From contig NZ_AEVT01000117.1 of the NCBI RefSeq assembly GCF_000189275.1, positions 151,739-215,738 of the forward strand: a stretch of DNA of 64,000 bases. The letters are read 5' to 3'. Within the stretch, counting starts at the first letter, position 1. The number at the start of each line of letters is the position of its first letter. Of the stretch, positions 53,857 to 62,869 are shown one piece after another. A program made the position numbers and the translations under genes. Under the pieces are notes generated by a model that worked only from the letters and a program-made list of their open reading frames with translations, ran no database searches and was not told the DNA's origin. The DNA comes from Vibrio sinaloensis DSM 21326 (GTDB taxonomy: Bacteria; Pseudomonadota; Gammaproteobacteria; Enterobacterales; Vibrionaceae).

Positions 53857-55155
53857 TTATTTATTTGCTTGTTGAATCAACAAACCAGCTAGGCTTCGAA
53901 CACCGACACCAGTCGCTCCCGCGGACCATTTGTCGGTGCCTGACTTGCGGTAAGTTGCTGCACAGTCAAAGTGTAACCAACCTTTCTTATAGTCTTCTAC
54001 AAAATAGGATAGGAATGCCGCAGCCGTACTCGCGCCTGGAGAGTAATCGCCGCTGCTAATATTAGACAGGTCTGCGAAGTTAGATGGCAACATTCCGCGG
54101 TGGAAATCCGCAAGCGGCAGCGGCCACAAGCCTTCTTTTTCTTCACGAGCGGCTGATAAAGCTTGATGGGACAGTTCGTCGTCAAAGCTCATCAATGCGT
54201 GGTAATCATTACCCAGTGCATTTTTCGCCGCACCTGTCAGTGTCGCGCAATCAATGATCAGCTCTGGGTTTTGCTCACTCGCATAAATTAGGCCATCCGC
54301 TAGTACTAAGCGCCCTTCGGCATCGGTATTCATGATCTCTACCGTCTTACCATTTTTGTAGGTAATGACATCGCCTAGCTTAAGAGCTCGACCCGAGATC
54401 ATGTTTTCAGCACAGCATAGAATCAGTTTCACACGCTTATTCAGGCCACGCATAATAGCCAAACCTAGAGCGCCTGTAATCGTGCCCGAGCCACCCATGT
54501 CGGCTTTCATAGCAGTCATGAAACCAGAAGGTTTAATGCTGTAGCCACCAGAATCAAACGTAATGCCTTTACCGACAAGACAAGCAAAGACAGGGGCATT
54601 CTCATCTCCCGTTGGATTGAAGTCCAACTGGAGCATCGCAGATGTACGCTCAGAACCGCGTCCTACCGCATAGATCCCTTGCCAACCTTCCGTCAGCAAA
54701 TCTTTGTCTTTTACAATGCGGGCTTTGACTGTGCCCTCTGGAGCAACAGATTTAATGAACTCTGCCGCCATGGTCGCTAATTGACGTGGAGCGACCTCCT
54801 CTGCCGGCTTGTTGATAATATCGCGAGTGAAATCTGTCGCTTTGATTCGTGCTGTTAGTTCAGCTTGTTCAGCTTCTGCAAGCTCTTGCCACTCAAGTTG
54901 ATTAGCCTTCTTCGGACCACGGTAGCCCTGATGAAAAGCCCAAACACTCTCTAGGTCCCAACGCTCACCAATAAGTGAAACCGACGCTATGCCTTGACCA
55001 TCAAGTTTGCGCGCCGCTTTTTGAATTGCACCAAGGTCATGACTTTCATTTAGGTGGATGGTTGCTCCATTCTCAGAAAATGAAAGAATCGCTGATTCGC
55101 CCCAATGCGGCGCGGCGGGTTCTTGGCTTAGAAATACTGACATCTGTGTAGACAT
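53857..55155 (-). CDS. pepB: aminopeptidase B (M17 leucyl aminopeptidase family)
   Basis: Cytosolic dinuclear-metal aminopeptidase of 432 residues, near the E. coli PepB length of 427. The M17 signature NTDAEGRLVLADGL carries metal-binding Asp and Glu and the catalytic Arg; VGKGITFDSGGYSIKP carries the catalytic Lys and a metal Asp. The ATG at 55155 has AAGGAG upstream; an in-frame start 16 codons earlier gives an unlikely arginine-rich leader. It follows the isc operon, as in E. coli. Confidence 0.94.
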   Translation of the reverse strand: MSTQMSVFLSQEPAAPHWGESAILSFSENGATIHLNESHDLGAIQKAARKLDGQGIASVSLIGERWDLESVWAFHQGYRGPKKANQLEWQELAEAEQAELTARIKATDFTRDIINKPAEEVAPRQLATMAAEFIKSVAPEGTVKARIVKDKDLLTEGWQGIYAVGRGSERTSAMLQLDFNPTGDENAPVFACLVGKGITFDSGGYSIKPSGFMTAMKADMGGSGTITGALGLAIMRGLNKRVKLILCCAENMISGRALKLGDVITYKNGKTVEIMNTDAEGRLVLADGLIYASEQNPELIIDCATLTGAAKNALGNDYHALMSFDDELSHQALSAAREEKEGLWPLPLADFHRGMLPSNFADLSNISSGDYSPGASTAAAFLSYFVEDYKKGWLHFDCAATYRKSGTDKWSAGATGVGVRSLAGLLIQQANK

Positions 55156-55236
55156 GGTTTCTCCTTGTCTGTATTGGCGCTGCCTACGCCTTTTTCTATT
55201 CACTCAGGGATGTTAACACTTTAATGTTAAATTGAT

Positions 55237-55261
55237 AAAAAAACGGACCAAAAGGTCCGCT
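55237..55261 (-). terminator. terminator of the isc operon
   Basis: On the minus strand CGGACC and GGTCCG pair around TTTT and are followed by TTTTTTT, 45 bases after iscX. Confidence 0.88.
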
Positions 55262-55305
55262 ATTTTTAGTAAATTTTGTTAACTGGGGAAGGTTTCCCCA
55301 TAGGC

Positions 55306-55500
55306 TTAATCCATTTCATCCATCCAACAAAGGATAACCGCCTCTAAAATCTTCTCATTTGAGCGATTTGGTTCATCATCAAACTCATCTAGCTCTAGGA
55401 TCCACTGGTGGAGATCCGTAAATCGCACGGTTTTAGGATCAACATCTGGAAATTTATCGCATAACTCAATCGCGATATCGCGTGAATCTGTCCATTTCAT
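55306..55500 (-). CDS. iscX: Fe-S assembly protein IscX
   Basis: Small acidic protein of 64 residues (E. coli 66), beginning MKWTDSRDIAIELCDKFPDV and ending WMDEMD. It binds IscS and iron and modulates cluster assembly. Last gene of the isc operon, between fdx and the terminator. Confidence 0.95.
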   Translation of the reverse strand: MKWTDSRDIAIELCDKFPDVDPKTVRFTDLHQWILELDEFDDEPNRSNEKILEAVILCWMDEMD

Positions 55501-55569
55501 TGCTTACCTTCCTCTTAGATAGTTTGTTGTGATTTTTTGGTCTATCGTTGTTAACCGATACAGGGAAAA

Positions 55570-55908
55570 TTAATGGTCTTCCGATGCATGGTTTAAAGTG
55601 TATTTTGGAATTTCGACCACCAGATCTTCATCTGCGATTCTAGCCTGGCAACCTAGACGAGATTCAGGTTCAAGACCCCATGCCTTATCCAACATGTCAT
55701 CTTCTAGTTCATCACTCTCCTCAAGAGAATCAAAACCTTCACGAATAACCACGTGACAAGTCGTACAAGCACAAGATTTCTCACAAGCATGCTCAATACC
55801 AATGCCATTTTTTAAAGCGACATCAAGAACCGTTTCCCCTTGCGCAGCTTCAAGTACTGCGCCTTCTGGGCATAAGTCTTCATGGGGTAATACAATAATC
55901 TTAGGCAT
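55570..55908 (-). CDS. fdx: [2Fe-2S] ferredoxin of the isc system
   Basis: Adrenodoxin-type ferredoxin of 112 residues that donates electrons for cluster assembly. The cluster ligands are visible as CEKSCACTTC (three cysteines of the Cx5Cx2C pattern) and the fourth in RLGCQA. The C terminus is HASEDH. It follows hscA by 12 bases in the standard order. Confidence 0.97.
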   Translation of the reverse strand: MPKIIVLPHEDLCPEGAVLEAAQGETVLDVALKNGIGIEHACEKSCACTTCHVVIREGFDSLEESDELEDDMLDKAWGLEPESRLGCQARIADEDLVVEIPKYTLNHASEDH

Positions 55909-55920
55909 AACTATAAACTC

Positions 55921-57774
55921 TTAAATATCATCTACCGATTGACCTGACAACGCAGCTCGAATCGACTTATCCATACGACGAGAAGCAAACTCTTGACTCG
56001 CCTTATCTGTGTCTTTGATCCCTTGCTCAATCGCATCAGCATCATCGCCATTTCGTAGTTCGATCAATGACTCAATCGCACTGATCAACGCAACACGTTC
56101 TTGCTCAGTAAGCAGCTCGTCACCATCTGCCTGCATCGCAGCGATCAAACCTTCAATAACTCGGTCAGCTTCGACTCTTTGTTCTGCTAACGCTCGAGCT
56201 AACATGTCGTCTTTTGCATAAGTCATAGAATCGCGCAGCATGTTCGCCACTTCATCATCACTCAGACCATAAGAAGGTTTCACTTGAATCTCAGATTGAA
56301 CACCCGTGCTCTTCTCCATTGCAGTAACCGACAACAGACCATCCGCGTCAACTTGATAAGTGACTCGTATATGAGCAGCGCCCGCAGCCATTGGAGGTAT
56401 GCCTTTCAAAGAGAAACGTGCCAATGAACGACAGTCATCCACCATTTCACGCTCACCTTGAACGACATGGACACTCATTGCGGTTTGACCATCTTTAAAC
56501 GTGGTGAATTCTTGTGCGCGAGCGACTGGAATCGTGGTGTTGCGAGGAACGATTTTCTCAACCAAACCGCCCATGGTTTCAATGCCTAAAGACAGTGGAA
56601 TAACATCAAGCAACAGCATCTCTGAGTCAGGCTTGTTACCCGCTAAGATATCAGCTTGAATACCTGCGCCAATCGCAACGACTTCGTCTGGGTTTATGCT
56701 AGTTAGCGGTGTACGTCCGAAGAACTCACCAACCATCTCTCGAACTAGAAGAGTGCGAGTTGAACCACCAACCATAACGACATCTTTGACTTCTTCCAGA
56801 TCGACTTGAGCATCTTTTAATGCGCGGCGACAAGACATCAAGGTCTTCTTAACCAAGGGACGAATTAACTGTTCAAAATCGTCACGAGTTACAGAGCCTT
56901 GCCAACCTAAAACGTCAACAGCAACTGAATCTTGCTCAGAAAAGGCAATTTTCGTTTTGGTTGCAACGTTAAGGAGAACGCGGTTCTCTTCAGCACTTAA
57001 TGGCGTATTCAATCCTGCTTTCTCAACCAAGAAATCAGCAAGTAGGTGGTCGAAGTCATCACCACCCAGCGCAGAATCGCCACCAGTTGCCAGAACCTCA
57101 AACACACCTTTTGATAGGCGAAGAATGGAAATATCAAAAGTACCACCGCCAAGGTCATAAACGGCAATCACACCTTCTTGACCAGAATCTAAACCGTACG
57201 CGATTGCTGCAGCCGTAGGCTCATTGAGTAAGCGCAACACATGCAGCCCTGCTAACTTAGCCGCATCCTTTGTACCCGCTCGTTGAGCATCATCAAAGTA
57301 GGCAGGGACGGTGATAACAACCCCGGCGAGTTCACCACCGAGCGTTTTTTCAGCTCGTTGTCCTAATACTTTTAGAATCTCTGCCGACACTTCAATTGGG
57401 TTCTTATCACCATTTGCGGTTTGCAAAATTGGCAGGCCGTTATCACTGGCTTTAAATTGATACGGCAAATTGGGGTAGCGAGATTGGATGTCAGCTAGCG
57501 AACGACCGATTAGGCGCTTTACAGAAATAATGGTATTGGCAGGATCGGTTTCAGCTTTCGCTTTAGCGCTGTCACCAACGTCTAATTGTTCTCCAGCGTA
57601 GTTTACAACAGAAGGGAGAATGCTACGCCCTTGCTCGTCTTTCAACGTAGACACATCACCACTTCTTACAGAAGCGACCAAAGAATTGGTTGTGCCTAAA
57701 TCAATACCTGCAGCAAGTTTATGCTCATGGGGTGCCGAGCTTTGGCCCGGTTCTGCTATTTGAAGTAGTGCCAT
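55921..57774 (-). CDS. hscA: Fe-S cluster chaperone HscA (Hsp70 family)
   Basis: Specialised Hsp70 of 617 residues that recognises the LPPVK motif of IscU and, with HscB, drives cluster transfer. The ATPase domain has GIDLGTTNSLVASV, AVYDLGGGTFDISIL and VGGSTR. The substrate-binding domain follows from about residue 390, with a shortened C-terminal lid compared with DnaK. It is 19 bases downstream of hscB. Confidence 0.97.
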   Translation of the reverse strand: MALLQIAEPGQSSAPHEHKLAAGIDLGTTNSLVASVRSGDVSTLKDEQGRSILPSVVNYAGEQLDVGDSAKAKAETDPANTIISVKRLIGRSLADIQSRYPNLPYQFKASDNGLPILQTANGDKNPIEVSAEILKVLGQRAEKTLGGELAGVVITVPAYFDDAQRAGTKDAAKLAGLHVLRLLNEPTAAAIAYGLDSGQEGVIAVYDLGGGTFDISILRLSKGVFEVLATGGDSALGGDDFDHLLADFLVEKAGLNTPLSAEENRVLLNVATKTKIAFSEQDSVAVDVLGWQGSVTRDDFEQLIRPLVKKTLMSCRRALKDAQVDLEEVKDVVMVGGSTRTLLVREMVGEFFGRTPLTSINPDEVVAIGAGIQADILAGNKPDSEMLLLDVIPLSLGIETMGGLVEKIVPRNTTIPVARAQEFTTFKDGQTAMSVHVVQGEREMVDDCRSLARFSLKGIPPMAAGAAHIRVTYQVDADGLLSVTAMEKSTGVQSEIQVKPSYGLSDDEVANMLRDSMTYAKDDMLARALAEQRVEADRVIEGLIAAMQADGDELLTEQERVALISAIESLIELRNGDDADAIEQGIKDTDKASQEFASRRMDKSIRAALSGQSVDDI

Positions 57775-57793
57775 GGTTGGTCCTTGTCTCTTA

Positions 57794-58309
57794 CTAGCCG
57801 AGTAGCTTATCTTCCACTAGTTCTATTTCGTGTTTCAATTTAGCAATAAACTTAAGCTTACGAACGCTTTCTGCCGCTTGTGGCCAAAGTGCGCCATTAA
57901 GTTCTTGCTCAACGGTGACTAGTTGCAGCTTATGCATCTTGGTCACTTTGCTATCGAAATCGAATAATGCATCTTCTGGTTCAGCACTATTAGCTATGTC
58001 TTCCAGTTCTTCTCGTAGTTCCATTTGTTCCATCAAAAACATAGGATCTTGCATGGTCTGTTGCTCACCACGAATCTCCACGCCATTTTCTGCGAGCAAA
58101 TACTCTGCCCGAGAAATCGGGTTTTTAAGCATTTGGTAGGCATCGTTTATCTCGGCAGCCTTTTGCACCGCCATCAAGCGATCTCGTTCAGACGCTGTGG
58201 CGAAGTTGTCCGGGTGAAATTGTTTTTGAAGTTCACGGAACTGTGAAGAAAGAAGGCTACCATCCAGCTGAAACTGACTTGGTAGCCCAAATAATTCGAA
58301 GTAATTCAT
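57794..58309 (-). CDS. hscB: J-domain co-chaperone HscB
   Basis: Hsp40-type partner of HscA, 171 residues as in E. coli when the ATG at 58309 (MNYFELFGLP) is used. The J domain holds the HPD motif in KQFHPDNFAT; the C-terminal three-helix domain binds IscU. A longer in-frame reading upstream runs into the hairpin after iscA and is rejected. Confidence 0.95.
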   Translation of the reverse strand: MNYFELFGLPSQFQLDGSLLSSQFRELQKQFHPDNFATASERDRLMAVQKAAEINDAYQMLKNPISRAEYLLAENGVEIRGEQQTMQDPMFLMEQMELREELEDIANSAEPEDALFDFDSKVTKMHKLQLVTVEQELNGALWPQAAESVRKLKFIAKLKHEIELVEDKLLG

Positions 58310-58334
58310 ATTGAATTCGGTCCTTGGTAATAAA

Positions 58335-58357
58335 CCTGCGAACGAAAAGCTCGCAGG
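58335..58357 (-). repeat. hairpin between iscA and hscB
   Basis: CCTGCGA and TCGCAGG arms enclose nine bases in the 57-base iscA-hscB gap. No T run follows. It may separate mRNA stability of the iscRSUA and hscBA-fdx-iscX halves. Confidence 0.55.
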
Positions 58358-58366
58358 CGCTATCAA

Positions 58367-58690
58367 TTAGACGTTGAAGCTTTCACCGCAACCACATTCA
58401 CTTTTCGCATTTGGGTTGTTAAATTCAAACCCTTCGTTCAAGCCTTCCTTAACGTAGTCCAATTCTGTACCGTCTAGATACACTAAACTCTTTTGGTCGA
58501 TGATGACTTTAACGCCAGCATGCTCAAACACAGAATCTTCTTCATTAAGCTCATCAACAAACTCAAGTACATATGCCATACCAGAGCAACCCGTCGTTTT
58601 TACACCTAGACGCAAACCGATACCTTTGCCTCGATTTTCTAGGAATGTTCTAACGCGACTCGCCGCGGTTTCTGTCATTGTGATGGCCAT
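58367..58690 (-). CDS. iscA: Fe-S cluster A-type carrier IscA
   Basis: A 107-residue A-type carrier with the three conserved cysteines: TTGCSGMAY (about Cys35) and the C-terminal CGCGESF (about Cys99 and Cys101). It accepts clusters or iron and delivers [4Fe-4S] to targets. Fourth gene of the operon, after iscU. Confidence 0.97.
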   Translation of the reverse strand: MAITMTETAASRVRTFLENRGKGIGLRLGVKTTGCSGMAYVLEFVDELNEEDSVFEHAGVKVIIDQKSLVYLDGTELDYVKEGLNEGFEFNNPNAKSECGCGESFNV

Positions 58691-58757
58691 ACTGCACCTT
58701 AGTCTGTCTATATTGCGAATGAATGGGAGAAATAACCTCCCATTATATACGGATTAC

Positions 58758-59141
58758 TTATTCTTGGTGTTTTTTCTTGTAGTCTGCTACTGCTGCTTTA
58801 ATCGCGTCTTCCGCCAAAATTGAGCAGTGTACCTTTACTGGTGGCAGTTCAAGTTCTTCTGCGATTTCTGCGTTTTTAATTGCAGCCGCTTCATCAATAC
58901 TCTTGCCTTTCACCCACTCTGTCACGAGTGAGCTTGATGCGATTGCACTACCACAACCGTAAGTTTTGAATTTCGCATCTTCAATAATGCCTTCTGGCGT
59001 TACTTTGATTTGAAGTTTCATAACGTCACCACACGCTGGTGCGCCAACCATGCCGCTACCGACTGCAGGGTCTTCTTTATCAAATGAACCTACGTTACGT
59101 GGGTTTTCGTAGTGATCGATTACTTTTTCGCTATATGCCAT
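58758..59141 (-). CDS. iscU: Fe-S cluster scaffold IscU
   Basis: Scaffold on which IscS-derived sulfur and iron are assembled; 127 residues. Ligands are Cys37 (GAPACGD), Cys63 (YGCGSA) and Cys106 (KVHCSI). The HscA recognition motif LPPVK precedes the last cysteine. All are at the expected positions. Confidence 0.98.
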   Translation of the reverse strand: MAYSEKVIDHYENPRNVGSFDKEDPAVGSGMVGAPACGDVMKLQIKVTPEGIIEDAKFKTYGCGSAIASSSLVTEWVKGKSIDEAAAIKNAEIAEELELPPVKVHCSILAEDAIKAAVADYKKKHQE

Positions 59142-59188
59142 GATAATTTACCTCGAATCCTCTATTAATCTTTGGGAATAACCTGCGA

Positions 59189-60403
59189 TTAGTGGTGAGC
59201 CCACTCAACCGTGTCTAGGTCGATTCCTTCCTTGTACATATCCCATAGAGGAGACATGTCGCGCAGTTTAGTCACTGCAGTACGAATCTGTTCAATTGCG
59301 TAATCAATTTCTTCTTCTGTCGTAAAGCGACCAAAAGAGAAACGAACTGAGCTGTGTGCCAACTCATCATTTAAGCCAAGTGCGCGCAGTACATAAGACG
59401 GCTCTAAGCTCGCTGAAGTACAAGCACTACCAGAAGATACAGCAAGGTCTTTAAGAGACATTAATAGCGACTCACCTTCAACAAACGCAAAGCTCACGTT
59501 TAAGTTGTGCGGTACTCGCTGCTCAAAGTCACCGTTGACTGTTACTGCCTCTAGGTCTTTAACTCCATCAAACAAACGATTACGAAGCGCTAGTGCGTGT
59601 TCAAAATCTTTCTGCATGTCTTCTTTCGCAATACGGAATGCTTCACCCATACCAACAATTTGATGCGTAGGAAGAGTGCCTGAGCGGAAACCACGCTCAT
59701 GACCGCCGCCGTGCATTTGCGCTTCTAAACGAATACGTGGCTTACGACGAACATACAAAGCACCAATACCTTTCGGGCCATAAGCTTTGTGTGCAGACAA
59801 AGAGATAAGGTCAATCTTCATCTCTTGAACATCAATAGGTAGTTTGCCCGCAGACTGCGCTGCGTCTACATGAAACACAACTTTGCGCTCACGACATAGT
59901 TCGCCGATAGAAGCTACGTCTTGAATTACACCAATTTCGTTGTTCACGTGCATGATAGAAACCAATACCGTATCTTCACGCATTGCCGCTTCTAGTTTCT
60001 TAAGGTCAATAAGGCCGTTTGATTCTGGCTCTAGATAAGTAACTTCAAAACCTTCACGCTCAAGCTGACGACACGGGTCTAAAACCGCTTTGTGCTCAGT
60101 CTTACATGTGATTACGTGCTTGCCTTTCTTTGAGTAGAAATGCGCAGCACCTTTAATTGCTAGGTTATCTGACTCAGTCGCACCTGATGTGAAGACGATT
60201 TCACGAGGATCTGCATTTAGTAGGTCAGCGATTTGCTCACGAGCAGTGTCTACTGCTTCTTCTGCCTGCCAGCCATAACGGTGCGAGCGTGATGCTGGGT
60301 TGCCAAACGTTCCGTCCATCGTCATGTACTGAACCATCTTTTCAGCTACACGAGGGTCTACAGGACAGGTCGCCGAATAATCTAGATAAATAGGCAGTTT
60401 CAT
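59189..60403 (-). CDS. iscS: cysteine desulfurase IscS
   Basis: PLP enzyme releasing sulfur from cysteine for Fe-S clusters, thiolated tRNA and other cofactors. The 404 residues match E. coli length. The PLP lysine is Lys206 in LSAHKAYGPKG, and the persulfide cysteine lies in SSGSACTSASLEPSYVL near residue 328. It begins 29 bases after iscR. Confidence 0.98.
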   Translation of the reverse strand: MKLPIYLDYSATCPVDPRVAEKMVQYMTMDGTFGNPASRSHRYGWQAEEAVDTAREQIADLLNADPREIVFTSGATESDNLAIKGAAHFYSKKGKHVITCKTEHKAVLDPCRQLEREGFEVTYLEPESNGLIDLKKLEAAMREDTVLVSIMHVNNEIGVIQDVASIGELCRERKVVFHVDAAQSAGKLPIDVQEMKIDLISLSAHKAYGPKGIGALYVRRKPRIRLEAQMHGGGHERGFRSGTLPTHQIVGMGEAFRIAKEDMQKDFEHALALRNRLFDGVKDLEAVTVNGDFEQRVPHNLNVSFAFVEGESLLMSLKDLAVSSGSACTSASLEPSYVLRALGLNDELAHSSVRFSFGRFTTEEEIDYAIEQIRTAVTKLRDMSPLWDMYKEGIDLDTVEWAHH

Positions 60404-60432
60404 TTTCTACTCCAATGTAACAGGCAAACCGC

Positions 60433-60939
60433 TTATGAGCGGACGTTTACACCGATGGGCGCGGTGCTTGTATTTTTAGTAGCAAACCCATGATTAACGG
60501 CAAGATCAATGTCTTGTCGATCTGAAATTTCTAGGACTTCGTTATCTTTCATTAACTCACCGAGAGTAATGTTATTTAAGAAGTCACTGATGCGCGAACT
60601 TAAATCACGCCATAGTGTATGGGTCAAACAACGAGAGCCACCTTGGCAGTCTCCCTTACCATTACACTTAGTTGCATCAACCGATTCGTCTACAGCTGCG
60701 ATAACTGTACCGATCGCGATTGTGTATGCATCTTCACCTAGGCGGTAACCACCACCTGGTCCACGCACACTTGCTACCAAGCCAGCTTTACGCAGTTTGG
60801 AGAAAAGCTGCTCTAGGTAAGACAAAGAGATCCCTTGACGCTCTGAAATATCAGCCAGAGGTACTGGGTTGTGTTGCGAATGCAGAGCCACATCTAACAT
60901 GGCTGTCACTGCGTATCTTCCTTTAGATGTAAGTCTCAT
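60433..60939 (-). CDS. iscR: Fe-S cluster regulator IscR
   Basis: Rrf2-family repressor that senses [2Fe-2S] supply and represses its own operon when loaded. The ATG at 60939 gives MRLTSKGRYAVTAML and 168 residues. The cluster ligands Cys92, Cys98, Cys104 and His107 are all present in KCNGKGDCQGGSRCLTH. Two abutting type-1-like sites lie upstream at 60982-61031. First gene of the isc operon. Confidence 0.97.
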   Translation of the reverse strand: MRLTSKGRYAVTAMLDVALHSQHNPVPLADISERQGISLSYLEQLFSKLRKAGLVASVRGPGGGYRLGEDAYTIAIGTVIAAVDESVDATKCNGKGDCQGGSRCLTHTLWRDLSSRISDFLNNITLGELMKDNEVLEISDRQDIDLAVNHGFATKNTSTAPIGVNVRS

Positions 60940-60981
60940 ATAACACCATATCCACACCGTTTATGTGGTATGAATTTTTTC

Positions 60982-61006
60982 ATACCTGACTAAAATGGTC
61001 AAGTAT
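60982..61006. promoter_or_regulatory. type 1 IscR binding site A
   Basis: A 25-base site beginning ATACCTGACTAAAATGG and ending TCAAGTAT. It fits the E. coli type 1 IscR pattern (ATASYYGACT, AT-rich centre, AGTCRRSTAT) with about one mismatch. It lies 43 bases before the iscR start. Confidence 0.8.
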
Positions 61007-61031
61007 TTATTTGACTAATTTAGTCAGGTAT
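61007..61031. promoter_or_regulatory. type 1 IscR binding site B
   Basis: A 25-base site ending in AATTTAGTCAGGTAT that directly abuts site A. It also fits the type 1 pattern, with changes at the left end. The pair resembles the tandem sites of the E. coli iscR promoter, so autorepression by holo-IscR is very likely. Confidence 0.78.
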
Positions 61032-61057
61032 TTAACCCTAATCTAATTAAGGGGATA

Positions 61058-61783
61058 TTATCGAGGAATACGCTTTTCAATAGACGTCAGAATGCCTCTC
61101 AAAATATTGAGTTCTTGAGCCTCTGGGCGCGCTCTATTAAACAGTCGACGCAGTTTGTTCATCACCTTACCAGGTTGTTCTTCACTGATAAATTGGGTAC
61201 TAACCGCGACTTTTTCAAGGTGCTCAAAAAACAATTCCAACTCTTTATGACGAGGATATTCAGATTGCTCTTGCGGAGTATACTGCTGTTGTTCTTTTTC
61301 CAAATAAGCCATGCGTATTTCGTAGCTTAGTGTCTGTACGGCCATCGCTAGATTAAGAGAACTGTATTCTGGGTTCGCAGGGATACAAACATGGAAATGG
61401 CAAGTCTGCAGCTCATCATTTGTTAGGCCAGTACGTTCACGACCAAACACCAAAGCAACGGGTGCGTTCTGCCCTTCTTCGACAAACTTTTGTCCACACT
61501 CGCGTGGTTCGAGCATTGGCCACTCCAAGGTTCTTGAACGAGCGCTTGAACCAACGACTAGCGCACAATCTGCGACGGCCTCAGCTAAAGAGCTAACAAT
61601 AGTGGCATTTTCCGCGATATCACTCGCACCGGCAGCTAAAGCCAACGCTTGTTCATCAATGCTACATTGAGGATCAACTAACACTAAATTGGACAAGCCC
61701 ATCACCTTCATTGCGCGAGCGGCAGAGCCAATATTTCCGGAGTGCGAAGTCCCGACGAGGACAACTTTTACGTTGTTAAGCAT
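61058..61783 (-). CDS. trmJ: tRNA (cytidine/uridine-2'-O)-methyltransferase TrmJ
   Basis: SPOUT-class methyltransferase acting on position 32 of certain tRNAs; 241 residues (E. coli 246). The N-terminal SPOUT core shows VKVVLVGTSHSGNIGSAARA; the knot region has ALVFGRERTGLTNDEL and IPANPEYSSLNLAMAVQTL. The ATG at 61783 (MLNNVKV) aligns with E. coli TrmJ; an ATG six codons earlier is possible. It lies just upstream of iscR on the same strand, as in many gammaproteobacteria. Confidence 0.94.
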   Translation of the reverse strand: MLNNVKVVLVGTSHSGNIGSAARAMKVMGLSNLVLVDPQCSIDEQALALAAGASDIAENATIVSSLAEAVADCALVVGSSARSRTLEWPMLEPRECGQKFVEEGQNAPVALVFGRERTGLTNDELQTCHFHVCIPANPEYSSLNLAMAVQTLSYEIRMAYLEKEQQQYTPQEQSEYPRHKELELFFEHLEKVAVSTQFISEEQPGKVMNKLRRLFNRARPEAQELNILRGILTSIEKRIPR

Positions 61784-61908
61784 TGATGTTTTCCAAGACA
61801 TAATTAAAGCCGCAAGATAGTAACATATACCTGAGTAAAATGGTCAGACCCTTTCGAGTAATAAAATCAAAAGTGCAAAAATTAACCACTTCCATTTAAT
61901 GGGATATC

Positions 61909-61917
61909 TGGTATACT
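61909..61917 (+). promoter_or_regulatory. extended -10 promoter element for suhB
   Basis: TGGTATACT fits the extended -10 pattern (TG-N-TATACT), 43 bases before the suhB start and followed by a C- and T-rich 5' leader. Confidence 0.55.
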
Positions 61918-61960
61918 GCCGCCCGTTTTTCTGTTCTTTAACATCCGTTGGGAAATTAGT

Positions 61961-62764
61961 ATGCATCCAATGCTTAATATCGCTATTCGTGCTGCACGAA
62001 AAGCAGGCAATCATATTGCTAAATCTTTAGAAAATGCTGAGAAGATCGAATCAACTCAAAAAGGCACGAACGACTTTGTTACTAACGTAGACAAAGAAGC
62101 AGAATCTATCATCATCGATACTATCAAGGCGTCATACCCTGAACACTGTATCGTTGCTGAAGAAAATGGCGTTATTGAAGGTAAAGACAAAGAAGTACAA
62201 TGGATCATCGACCCACTGGATGGCACAACAAACTTTGTAAAAGGTTTGCCTCACTTCTCTGTATCAATCGCTGTTCGCCTAAAAGGTAAAACAGAAGTTG
62301 CATGTGTATACGACCCAATGCTAAACGAGCTATTCACTGCTCAGCGTGGTTCTGGCGCGCAACTAAACAACGCTCGTATCCGAGTAAAACAACTTAAAGA
62401 TCTACAAGGTACGGTTCTCGCAACTGGTTTCCCATACAAGCAGAAGCAGCACTCTGAATCTTACTTTAAGATCATGTCAGCGCTATTCGTAGACTGCTCT
62501 GATTTCCGTCGTACTGGCTCTGCTGCCCTTGATCTATGTTACCTAGCAGCGGGTCGTGTAGACGGCTTCTTCGAGCTTGGTCTAAAACCATGGGATATCG
62601 CAGCAGGCGAGTTGATTGCGCGTGAATCTGGCGCGATCGTGACTGATTTTGCAGGCGGCACTGACTACATGAAGTCGGGTAATGTTGTTGCTTCAAGTGC
62701 GCGTGGTGTGAAAGGTATGCTTAAGCATATTCGCGAAAACGGCAATGAAGCTCTACTAAAATAA
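61961..62764 (+). CDS. suhB: inositol-1-monophosphatase family protein SuhB
   Basis: Mg-dependent phosphatase fold of 267 residues. The metal-site motifs are IVAEENGV (Glu), WIIDPLDGTTNFVKG and KPWDIAAGELI. In E. coli the protein also joins the rRNA antitermination complex and affects ribosome maturation. It is divergent from trmJ, has an extended -10 promoter and ends at a strong terminator. Confidence 0.96.
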   Translation: MHPMLNIAIRAARKAGNHIAKSLENAEKIESTQKGTNDFVTNVDKEAESIIIDTIKASYPEHCIVAEENGVIEGKDKEVQWIIDPLDGTTNFVKGLPHFSVSIAVRLKGKTEVACVYDPMLNELFTAQRGSGAQLNNARIRVKQLKDLQGTVLATGFPYKQKQHSESYFKIMSALFVDCSDFRRTGSAALDLCYLAAGRVDGFFELGLKPWDIAAGELIARESGAIVTDFAGGTDYMKSGNVVASSARGVKGMLKHIRENGNEALLK

Positions 62765-62791
62765 ATATCCGCTCCGTCACAGCTGTATTTT

Positions 62792-62819
62792 AAGCCCACT
62801 CTCTGAAGTGGGCTTTTTT
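62792..62819 (+). terminator. terminator of suhB
   Basis: AAGCCCACT and AGTGGGCTT pair around a short loop and are followed by TTTTTT. Confidence 0.9.
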
Positions 62820-62869
62820 GTATCATCTATACTTATGTGACGTTTTCCATTCCAGCTAAAGCCTCGCGT

